A DNA stretch of 33,640 nt from Salinicola aestuarinus. GTDB lineage: Bacteria; Pseudomonadota; Gammaproteobacteria; Pseudomonadales; Halomonadaceae. Position numbers and translations under genes: made by a program. This document shows positions 8,631 through 16,783 of this stretch, piece after piece. Each line of letters starts with the position of its first letter. Position 1 is the first letter of the stretch. Location: positions 178,310-211,949 of the forward strand of contig NZ_PZJP01000004.1 of the NCBI RefSeq assembly GCF_003206645.1. Direction: 5' to 3'. A model generated the notes under the pieces. That model was given only the letters and a program-made list of their open reading frames with translations, was not told where the DNA came from and searched no databases.

Positions 8631-8644
8631 AACGACCGTTAGTT
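8627..8644. promoter_or_regulatory. Palindromic operator for the TetR regulator
   Basis: AACTAACG (8627-8634) and CGTTAGTT (8637-8644) are perfect 8-base inverted half-sites around the centre AC. The element lies between the divergent TetR and SMR genes and covers the SMR -10 box, the usual arrangement for an autoregulated TetR/efflux pair. Confidence 0.7.
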
Positions 8645-8677
8645 AGTCTATTGGTTAGTCTATTGGTTAGTCTATTA
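8642..8677 (+). repeat. Three tandem copies of a 12-bp unit next to the operator
   Basis: GTTAGTCTATTG is repeated three times without gaps (8642-8653, 8654-8665, 8666-8677), the last copy ending in A. Each copy begins with GTTAGT, the core of the operator half-site, and the first copy overlaps the operator. The array lies in the 5' leader of the SMR genes. Confidence 0.85.
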
Positions 8678-8693
8678 GTCAGTGGAGTGGGTA

Positions 8694-9011
8694 ATGCTGC
8701 AGCCACAGTGGTTCATTCTACCGATCGCGGGCCTTGCCGAAGTGGGTTGGGCGACGGGGCTCAAGCATGCGGGGACTCCGCTCGAGTGGATGGCGACGAT
8801 CGTGCTGGCGGTAGGCAGCCTGTGGCTTGCCTCCCGTGCGGTTCGCTATCTACCGGTCAGCACGGTCTACACGGTCTTCGTCGGACTCGGTGCCGCCGGC
8901 ACGGCGGTCGCCGACTGGGTCGTGTTCGGCGTGCCGTTCCACTGGCCTGTTCTGGGCTTTCTGTCGATCCTGCTCGCCGGTGTGATCGGACTCCAGCAGG
9001 TGAGCGAATGA
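8694..9011 (+). CDS. SMR family transporter, subunit 1
   Basis: This is a four-helix inner-membrane proton antiporter of the small multidrug resistance family. The first helix carries the essential glutamate in AGLAEVGWATGLKHAG, close to the SugE/Gdx (guanidinium exporter) pattern. Three further hydrophobic helices follow, with PVSTVYTVFVGLGAAGTAVADW in the third. The length is 105 residues, normal for the family. The ATG at 8694 follows GGAG by six bases; an upstream GTG at 8682 lacks such a site. The stop overlaps the next SMR gene (ATGA), so the two are translationally coupled and probably form a heterodimer, as other paired SMR proteins do. Substrate: quaternary ammonium compounds or guanidinium-like cations, by family only. 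Confidence 0.9.
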   Translation: MLQPQWFILPIAGLAEVGWATGLKHAGTPLEWMATIVLAVGSLWLASRAVRYLPVSTVYTVFVGLGAAGTAVADWVVFGVPFHWPVLGFLSILLAGVIGLQQVSE

Positions 9012-9340
9012 TGGAGACGTCCACGCTTCACTGGTTGTTGCTGATCGTCTCCGGGGTGTTCGAGATCGTTGGCGTTGCCGGGTTCGAACGACTGCATCGC
9101 GGTCAGCGTACGTGGGGGCTGGCTCTGCTGGTGTGCGGGTTTGGTGGCTCGTTGGGGCTGCTGTCGATCGCCATGCGCTCGATCGACATGGGCGTGGCCT
9201 ATGCGGTCTTCACCGGCATCGGCACCCTTGGCAGCACGCTGATGGGCATGCTGGCCTGGGGTGAATCGCGGCGCCCGCTGCGACTCGCCTTCGTCGCGAT
9301 GATCGTCGCCGCCGTCATCGGCCTGAAGCTCTCGAGCTGA
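9008..9340 (+). CDS. SMR family transporter, subunit 2
   Basis: This is the second half of the SMR pair, 110 residues with four hydrophobic helices. Helix 1 carries the conserved glutamate in VSGVFEIVGVAGFERLH. Helix 3 has MGVAYAVFTGIGTLGSTLMG, very like SugE/YkkD-type proteins. The C-terminus ends LAFVAMIVAAVIGLKLSS, again SugE-like. Two consecutive ATG codons (9008 and 9011) are possible starts; the first overlaps the upstream stop by four bases. The two subunits differ clearly in sequence, which is expected when each is fixed in one membrane orientation. Both are probably repressed by the divergent TetR gene. Confidence 0.9.
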   Translation: MMETSTLHWLLLIVSGVFEIVGVAGFERLHRGQRTWGLALLVCGFGGSLGLLSIAMRSIDMGVAYAVFTGIGTLGSTLMGMLAWGESRRPLRLAFVAMIVAAVIGLKLSS

Positions 9341-9464
9341 GGCGAGTCCCGTCTGCCGGTTCGCCAGTGGCGCCGTCAGCACCTACGCTCAACCCTCGCG
9401 CGGCGGCGATGTTCCGGTAATCCATCGGACGCCGCATGATCTTTCCGATCTCCGGAGCCCGCTC

Positions 9465-9953
9465 ATGCATCCCATCGTGCATACGCTCATCATCGGTTGT
9501 CTTAGTTTCCTGGCATTGATCGTCGTGATCCGGCTATCGGGCAAGCGCACGCTGTCGAAGTGGAACGCTTTCGACTTCGTCGTCACCATCGCTCTCGGTT
9601 CGACGCTCTCGACGGCATTGATCTCCACCGACGTCTCGCTCGCCCAGAGCATCACGGCGTTCGTGCTGATCGTTGCGCTGCAGTTCGCGATCACCTACAC
9701 GTCGGTGCGCTCGCCAAGCGTCAAGAATCTGGTCAAGTCGCAACCGACGCTGCTGCTCGAGGCGGGGGTCTTTCGCGGCGAAGCGATGCGTCGAGAGCGC
9801 GTGGTGGAGGCAGAGATACGCGCCGCGATTCGCGAGAACGGCATTGCCGACGTGGAGACCGTGCATGCGGTGGTGCTGGAGACCGACGGCACCTTCAGCG
9901 TGATCCCCGAGTCTGGCGACAGCAATTCTGCCCTGCTGGGCGTGGCGCGATAG
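9465..9953 (+). CDS. DUF421 domain (YetF-like) membrane protein
   Basis: This protein resembles the DUF421/YetF family, whose function is unknown outside Bacillus spore-envelope and membrane contexts. The 162 residues begin with about three membrane segments (HTLIIGCLSFLALIVVIRLSGKR, then two more to residue ~85). A soluble domain follows, starting near LVKSQPTLLLEAGVF with the typical family phrases RGEAMRRERV, EAEIRAAIRENGI and VHAVVLETDGTFSVI. GGAG lies eight bases before the ATG. It is a single gene that converges on the TRAP permease; the stop codon itself lies in the loop of a perfect hairpin. Confidence 0.88.
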   Translation: MHPIVHTLIIGCLSFLALIVVIRLSGKRTLSKWNAFDFVVTIALGSTLSTALISTDVSLAQSITAFVLIVALQFAITYTSVRSPSVKNLVKSQPTLLLEAGVFRGEAMRRERVVEAEIRAAIRENGIADVETVHAVVLETDGTFSVIPESGDSNSALLGVAR

Positions 9954-9962
9954 CGCGCCACG
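9941..9962 (+). terminator. Perfect hairpin containing the DUF421 stop codon
   Basis: CGTGGCGCG (9941-9949) pairs perfectly with CGCGCCACG (9954-9962). The four-base loop ATAG contains the TAG stop. No T-run follows, so its role may be 3'-end protection or weak termination. Confidence 0.5.
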
Positions 9963-9976
9963 TCGCGGGGGGGCGG

Positions 9977-10004
9977 AGCGGGGCCGATTGGCACCGGCCC
10001 CGCT
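9977..10004. terminator. Hairpin between convergent DUF421 and TRAP genes
   Basis: AGCGGGGCCG (9977-9986) pairs perfectly with CGGCCCCGCT (9995-10004) around an 8-base loop, between two convergent genes. It lacks a U-tract on either strand, so termination would be inefficient or factor-assisted. Confidence 0.45.
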
Positions 10005-10008
10005 ATGG

Positions 10009-12192
10009 TCACGGCGCGGCAACCCTCGGCTTGCCGCTGTTGTCGCCACGCCGCTGAATCATGATCAGCAGGATCACGATGACCGCCCCGGCCAGGTCGG
10101 AGTAGATCCCGCCGTAGATCATGCACATGGCGCCGATGAACATGACGACTCGCTGCCACAGCCCCGCCGGCCCGAAGAACCATGCCTGGACCGTCGCGGA
10201 GAGCAGCACGATACCCACCGTGGCGGTGACACCCACGCGCAGGATCTGCAGCCAGCTCCCCTCCATCAGCATCGCCGGGCTATAGAAGAACATGAACGGC
10301 ACGATGAAGGCGGCCAGGCCGATCTTGAACGAGGCCACCGAGGTGCCCATGGCGTTGTCGCCGGAAATGCCCGCCGCGGCGTAGGAGGCGAGCGCCACCG
10401 GCGGCGTGATGGCCGAGACGACCGCGAAATAGAAGACGAAGAAGTGTGCCACCAGCGGCTGGATACCGATGCCGATCAGCCCCGGGGCGACGACCGAGGC
10501 GGCCACGGCGTAGGCGGCGGTGGTCGGCATGCCCATCCCCAGTAGAATGCTGATCAGCATGGCGAAGAACAGCGCCAGCAGCTGACTGACACCCGCCATG
10601 CCCAGCAGCAGCGACGAGAAGCGCGCGCCGACACCGGTCAAGCCGATGACACCGACGATCAGCCCCGCGCAGGCACAGACAGCGATGATCTGAATCGACA
10701 TCGTCCCACCGAGCTGCAGCGCGCGCAGGATCGCCACCGGCCCCATCTTGTGCGGCGAGAGCCAGCTGACGATGGCGGCAGCGGCGGTGGCCAGCGTGCC
10801 GGCACGAATCACCGAATAGCCCATGAACAGGGCCACGATCAGGATGATGATCGGGGCGAACAGGTAGACCTGTTTGACGAGAGCCGAGAAGCGCGGGATC
10901 TCCTCCTTGCGCATGCCGCGCATCCCCTTGCGCGCGGCTTCGAAGTCGACCATGAAATAGACCGACGCGAAGTAGAGGATCGCCGGGATCACTGCGGCAA
11001 TCGCGATCTCGGTGTAGGGAATGCCGGTAATCTCGGCCATGATGAACGCGCCTGCGCCCATGATCGGCGGCATGATCTGGCCGCCGGTCGAGGCGGCGGC
11101 CTCGATGGCACCGGCGCTGCGGGCGGGGTAGCCGACCTTCTTCATCAGCGGGATCGTCAGCGAGCCGGTGGAGACCACGTTACCGGCGCTGGTGCCGTTG
11201 ATCATGCCCATCAGGCCGGAGGCGAAGATCGACACCTTGGCCGGACCGCCCCGGGCCCGCCCGGCGGCGGCGAAGGCGAAGTTGACGAAGTAGTCGCCGA
11301 CCTTGGAGGCCTGCAGGAAGGCCGCGAAGATGATGAACAGGATGATGTACGTCGAGGAGACGGCAGTGGTCGGTCCCAACACCCCGGCATCGGTGTAGAC
11401 CTGACTGAAGAAGCGGTTGAGCGAGAGCCCCGGGTAGCCGAGAAAGCCCGGCAGCCATGGGCCGATGAAGACATAGGCGATGAACACGCCCGAGATCACG
11501 ACCAGCGCCAGGCCGGCGACCCGCCGGGTCAGTTCGAGAATCAGCAGCGAGCCGGCGATCGCCGCCCAGGAGATGCCGATCGGCGCGAAGGCGGTGCCGG
11601 TCGCCGCGCGCATCGGCGAGTTGAACATCAACAGCAGGTAGCTGGAGGCGGCGGCAGCGGCCACCATCAGTACCAGCTCGGTGAGCGGCAGGATCTCGCG
11701 CGTACGACGGATGCACCAGGAGAGCAGGATGGCCCCCGCGGTGGCGACGAGCAGCGGAGCACCGAAGTGCCAGGTCTCGACGACCGGCTCGATGCGCATG
11801 GCACCGGCGGCCATCGTCTGGCGCATCAGGAAGACCTGTAGCAGGGCGTAGCCGGCGGGCAGCAGCAGTAGCGCCGCCACACCGTCCAGCCAGCGCGGCG
11901 ACGCGCGACGCGTCTCGTCGACGAATTGCGCTCCGGTGTAGAGCCCGAAACCGAGAATCAAGGCGCCGCAGACGTGCAGGATGCGAAACGTCCAGGTCTC
12001 GATCGGATAGAGATTCAGGGTGATCAGGTGGAAGCTGGTGTAGGCCACCGCCAGGCCGGCGAATAACCACCACTTCCAACCCGAGAAGAGACGACGGCCG
12101 GGCTCGACGACATCCTCGTCAACGCCCTTGGCGATGATCAATTCGTCCTCGGCGTGCGGCTTGTCATGCCGCGGGGCGGTGTCTTGCGTCAT
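10009..12192 (-). CDS. TRAP transporter permease, fused small and large subunits (TAXI type)
   Basis: This is the membrane component of a tripartite ATP-independent periplasmic transporter, driving sodium- or proton-coupled uptake of the ligand delivered by the adjacent TAXI binding protein. A polar N-terminus of about 40 residues is followed by a DctQ-like helical segment (from WKWWLFAGLAVAYTSF). A long DctM-like section of many helices comes next. Signature stretches include ASGLMGMINGTSAGNVVSTG and AAASTGGQIMPPIMGAGAF in the first half, and LGMGMPTTAAYAVAASVVAPGLIG and PPVALASYAAAGISG in the second. The 727-residue fused QM form is typical of TAXI systems. AAGGAAG lies six bases before the ATG. 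It is downstream of the TAXI gene in the same transcript, separated by 126 bases that hold a strong hairpin. Confidence 0.95.
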   Translation of the reverse strand: MTQDTAPRHDKPHAEDELIIAKGVDEDVVEPGRRLFSGWKWWLFAGLAVAYTSFHLITLNLYPIETWTFRILHVCGALILGFGLYTGAQFVDETRRASPRWLDGVAALLLLPAGYALLQVFLMRQTMAAGAMRIEPVVETWHFGAPLLVATAGAILLSWCIRRTREILPLTELVLMVAAAAASSYLLLMFNSPMRAATGTAFAPIGISWAAIAGSLLILELTRRVAGLALVVISGVFIAYVFIGPWLPGFLGYPGLSLNRFFSQVYTDAGVLGPTTAVSSTYIILFIIFAAFLQASKVGDYFVNFAFAAAGRARGGPAKVSIFASGLMGMINGTSAGNVVSTGSLTIPLMKKVGYPARSAGAIEAAASTGGQIMPPIMGAGAFIMAEITGIPYTEIAIAAVIPAILYFASVYFMVDFEAARKGMRGMRKEEIPRFSALVKQVYLFAPIIILIVALFMGYSVIRAGTLATAAAAIVSWLSPHKMGPVAILRALQLGGTMSIQIIAVCACAGLIVGVIGLTGVGARFSSLLLGMAGVSQLLALFFAMLISILLGMGMPTTAAYAVAASVVAPGLIGIGIQPLVAHFFVFYFAVVSAITPPVALASYAAAGISGDNAMGTSVASFKIGLAAFIVPFMFFYSPAMLMEGSWLQILRVGVTATVGIVLLSATVQAWFFGPAGLWQRVVMFIGAMCMIYGGIYSDLAGAVIVILLIMIQRRGDNSGKPRVAAP

Positions 12193-12292
12193 GGCGCGCT
12201 TCCTTGTTCAGCCCGCGGCAGGCCGCCGATCCCGAGCCCCGATAGCGGGAGCTCGAGGGGACGGTAGGGGGGCCGCGGGCAGTCGATATCGG

Positions 12293-12313
12293 CGCCGCCC
12301 CGCAGGGGCGGCG
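12293..12313 (-). terminator. Intercistronic hairpin between TAXI and TRAP permease genes
   Basis: CGCCGCCCC (12293-12301) pairs perfectly with GGGGCGGCG (12305-12313) around a three-base loop, five bases beyond the TAXI stop. No U-tract follows. The likely role is partial termination or 3'-end protection, giving more binding protein than permease. Confidence 0.6.
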
Positions 12314-12318
12314 GTCAA

Positions 12319-13317
12319 TTACTCGTGGATCAGGGACGGGTCGATCTCGTAGCCATTCTCCTCGTACCAGCGCACCGCGCCCGGGTGGAAAGGCAGTACG
12401 GTGTTGTACTCGAGGTTCTCCGGTACGCTGTTGGCGGCGCTGCGATGGATATCGCGCATGCGATCGTTGTTCTCCAGACTCAGCTTGGTGATCTGGTAGA
12501 CGAAGCTCTCCGGCAGGTCACAGTTGGCGATGGTGAAGTTCCACATGGAGACCGCGCGGGCGTCGGCGTCCAGCGTGCTGTAGGTGTCGGCGGGGATGCT
12601 GAACGACGATACCGGGAAGGCATCGATCACCTGCTGCTGCTCGTCTTCGGTGAACTCGATGATGTTGACGTCGGTCTGCACTTCCAGCTGGCTGACGGCA
12701 GGAATCGGGATCCCGGCGGCGAAGGCCACCACGTCGATCAGGCCATCCTGCAGCTGTCCGCCGAGGTCCGACCAGCCGCCGTTGCGACGCTCGAAGTCGA
12801 CGCCCAGCGTTTCGAGAATGGCCGGGAAATAGGTGTCCGAGGTCGAGGCGGCGGGGCCGAAGCCGATGCGGGCGCCGTCAGGGATCTCCGAAATCGAGGT
12901 GATGCCGCTACTGGAGAGCGCGGCGATCGAGAAGGGGGTCTCGTACATGGGGAACAGCGCACAGACGTTGTCCATCGCCATGCCGGGTGCCAGCGGGCTT
13001 TCGCCATTCAATGCCTGTGCTGCCGGGCCCATGGTGGTCAGCCCCAGGGCCACGTCGCCGGTGTGAACGAGCGCCATGTTCTGGGTCGGCCCACCGGTGA
13101 TCTCGCCGCCGCCGGAGATGCCCAATTCGTCGGCGATCAGGTTGGCCCAGCCGGAGCCGTAGACGTAGTAGGTGCCGCCCTGGCTGGCCGTGGCGACGGT
13201 GATGCTGTCCGGCCAGTCGCTGCGATCGCTCTCCTCGGCTGCCTGGGTGACCACGGAAACGGTGGCCAGCGTGGTGGCAACGCTGAGCGCGAGAGTCGTG
13301 CGTGAAAGCTGTGGCAT
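12319..13317 (-). CDS. TAXI family TRAP transporter solute-binding protein
   Basis: This periplasmic ligand-capture protein serves the adjacent TRAP permease. Residues 1-26 are a signal peptide (TLALSVATTLATVSVVTQA, cleavage probably after the final Ala). The mature protein opens with SITVATASQGGTYYVYGSGW, the TAXI hallmark (strand, then GGTYY and the long helix). EITGGPTQNMALVHTGDVALG follows. Later blocks include MYETPFSIAALSSSGITSI and LQDGLIDVVAFAAGIPIPAVSQL, also family-like. Length is 332 residues. The ligand is not predictable; characterised TAXI proteins bind dicarboxylic amino acids or related acids. GGAG is found eight bases before the ATG. The gene lies behind a sigma-54 promoter and downstream of a DctB/DctD-like two-component pair that probably controls it. 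Confidence 0.94.
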   Translation of the reverse strand: MPQLSRTTLALSVATTLATVSVVTQAAEESDRSDWPDSITVATASQGGTYYVYGSGWANLIADELGISGGGEITGGPTQNMALVHTGDVALGLTTMGPAAQALNGESPLAPGMAMDNVCALFPMYETPFSIAALSSSGITSISEIPDGARIGFGPAASTSDTYFPAILETLGVDFERRNGGWSDLGGQLQDGLIDVVAFAAGIPIPAVSQLEVQTDVNIIEFTEDEQQQVIDAFPVSSFSIPADTYSTLDADARAVSMWNFTIANCDLPESFVYQITKLSLENNDRMRDIHRSAANSVPENLEYNTVLPFHPGAVRWYEENGYEIDPSLIHE

Positions 13318-13387
13318 GGTGCGTGCTCCGGTGTCGGGGATAGCGGGCGCGTCGAATCCGAACCGACGCGTCCTACACCGAAGTCAT

Positions 13388-13403
13388 GGCAAGCCGTGCG
13401 CCA
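13388..13403 (-). promoter_or_regulatory. Sigma-54 (-24/-12) promoter of the TAXI-TRAP operon
   Basis: On the minus strand the sequence reads TGGCGC, five bases, TTGCC. The invariant GG (13402/13401) and GC (13390/13389) are exactly ten bases apart, as RpoN requires. It lies 71 bases before the TAXI start codon. The regulator encoded immediately upstream has a complete sigma-54 contact loop, so sequence and context agree. Confidence 0.85.
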
Positions 13404-13509
13404 CTTCCTGCGATTGTGTGTTATTTCAGTAAGTTGCTGATTTGGCGTTAAACTTTGGTCACAAGCCGAGGGCGGATCAAATGGCGGTTACCCGCACGCC
13501 CGCCACCAT

Positions 13510-13535
13510 CCGGTGTGTGGGAATCCGCACACCGG
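13510..13535. promoter_or_regulatory. Upstream activator palindrome for the sigma-54 promoter
   Basis: CCGGTGTGTGG (13510-13520) and CCGCACACCGG (13525-13535) form 11-base inverted arms with one mismatch around GAAT. The centre is about 120 bases upstream of the -24 element, the normal distance for a sigma-54 enhancer. It begins 14 bases past the regulator's stop codon. The same sequence could fold as an RNA hairpin after the regulator gene, but no U-tract follows. Confidence 0.65.
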
Positions 13536-13548
13536 CGGCAGGCGCTCA

Positions 13549-14938
<1,390 letters not shown>

Positions 14939-14946
<8 letters not shown>

Positions 14947-16783
14947 GAGCGGTCGCTCCACGGATGGCTGGCAGGTGAATCAGGAAGAGGGCGCCGCCCA
15001 CCTCGCGGTTACGGGCTTCCAGGCGGCCCCCGAGGTCGGTGACGATGCGTTGCGAGATCGAGAGCCCCAACCCCAACCCCTGGCCGGCGGGTCGTGTCGT
15101 GTAGAAAGGCTCGAAGAGGTGCGATAGCCCCTCCGCCGAGAGACCCGGGCCATTGTCGGCGACGCTCAGGGTGACCCAGTCGTCCGTCTGTCTCGCGCTC
15201 AGTTCGAGGCGGGCCGACTCGGTCCCTTCCATCGCCTGCAGCGCGTTGCCGATCAGGTTGACCAACACCTGCTCGAGCCGGACCGGGTCGGCATGCACCC
15301 AGAGCTGCTGCGAGTCCCAGTCCTTGTCGATGGCGAGATTGCCATCGGCCCAGCGAGAGTGGAACAGGCGCAGCGCGTAGTCGAAGCACTCCTCGACCGA
15401 GACCTGGGTCAGTCGCTCGCTGCCCTGGCGAGAAAACTGGCGCAGCTGCGCGCTAATGGCGGCCATGCGTTCGATCAGCTCCGAGATCTGGACCAGATTG
15501 GCGGTCGCGTCCGCCGGCCGGCCTCGGTCGAGCAGAATACGGGCATTGTCCGCATACGCCCGAATGGCCGTCAGCGGCTGGTTGAGCTCATGGTTGATGC
15601 TCGCCGCCAACTGGCCGAGCACCGCCAGGCGGGCGGCCTGCACCAGCTCGTCGCGAGTCTGGCGCAGGCTCTCTTCGGCGCGCTTGCGCTCTTCGATCTC
15701 CTGCGAGAGATGGTGATTGGAGGCCAGCAACTCTTGAGTCCGTTCCGCGACGTGGCGTTCGAGCTCGTCGCGGGTTCGCGCCAGCGTGTTGCGCTCGCGT
15801 TCGGCAAAGCGTTCGCGCTCGCGACGAAGACGCACCCGCTGCCAACCGATGCCCCCGCCCAGCGCCAGAAGCATCCAGGCGCCGCCGGCGATCAGGGCAC
15901 CGAGCCACTGGGCACGCGTCACCGGTGTCAGTGGCTTGAGAATCCGCAGGCTCCAGTTGAACCGTGGCATCGGCTGCGACAGGCTCAGGTACTCATCACC
16001 CGCCAGCCGGATCAGGAGGGCTCCCCCGGCCAGCGACTGCGTGATCTCGATGCCCAGATCCGGCAGCGGTTCACTGGCGTAGCGGCGAGTCGCGCGCAGC
16101 CCGCGCCGGGCGCTCTCCGACAGCGGGCGCAGCGCGGTCAGGCGCAGCGCCGGATCGCTGGCCATGAAGACGATCCCGTTGATGTCGGTGACCAGCAGGC
16201 GGGCGTTGAGGCGCTGCCACTCCTGCTCGATGGCATCGAGGCCGACCTTGACCACCATGACGCCGTCGGGGGTGGAGTCGAGGCCGCTGTCGGCGTCCCA
16301 TACCGGGGCGGAGAAATAGTAGCCGCGAGCGCCGGACTGGGTGCCCAGGGCGTGGAAGCGACCGCCACGGCCATTGATCGCCTGTCGGTAGTAGCCGCGA
16401 AAGGCGAAGTTGTGGCCGAGAAAGCTGTCGGGGCGCTGCCAGTTGCTGGCGGCAATGGTGGTGCCGCTACGGTTCAGCAGATAGACGTCGTAGACGCCGG
16501 CTCGGGCACGCGTGCGGTCGAGCAGCCGGTTGAGCGGTGTCGCATCGCGTTCGGCCGGCGCCTGGGCCAGGAACCGGCGGACGCTTTCGCGGGTGGCGAG
16601 CAGGTGAGGGAGATAGTCGTGGCGGGTCAGATAGCCGGTGAGATTGGCCTGCGACAGGCGCAGGTCGTTGCCGGCGCTATGGATGAGGCCCTCCAGCGCC
16701 TGATCACGGGCGAACAGTGCGCCCTGCCAGGCAGTCAGGGCCAGGCCGCCGATCAGCACGCCGGCCGCCAGTACGGCTTTCAT
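14939..16783 (-). CDS. DctB-like membrane sensor histidine kinase
   Basis: This inner-membrane kinase phosphorylates the adjacent regulator. The 614-residue protein has one membrane segment at its N-terminus (residues ~1-22). A periplasmic double-Cache-type sensor of about 260 residues follows, with family-like phrases VYLLNRSGTTIAASNW, NFAFRGYYRQA and YYFSAPVWD, and then a second segment (about 290-315). A long charged coiled coil leads to the H-box INHELNQPLTAIRAYADNARI (His ~395), which is very DctB-like. The catalytic domain has the N-box NLIGNALQAM and the G-boxes DNGPGL and GLGLGLSISQ. DctB proteins sense C4-dicarboxylates. Here the partner transporter is TAXI type, so the ligand may be different. 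The ATG overlaps the stop of the upstream ABC gene by four bases. Confidence 0.93.

Noticed and set aside
8642..8677. CRISPR-like or integration-related repeat
   Set aside because: The three 12-bp units are contiguous with no spacers and share the operator half-site. They are better explained as tandem duplication in a regulatory leader.
10750..11841. A 363-codon plus-strand frame inside the TRAP permease
   Set aside because: The sequence is Gly/Asp/Arg/His-rich, with the low-complexity composition of an antisense shadow. The opposite strand encodes a complete permease.
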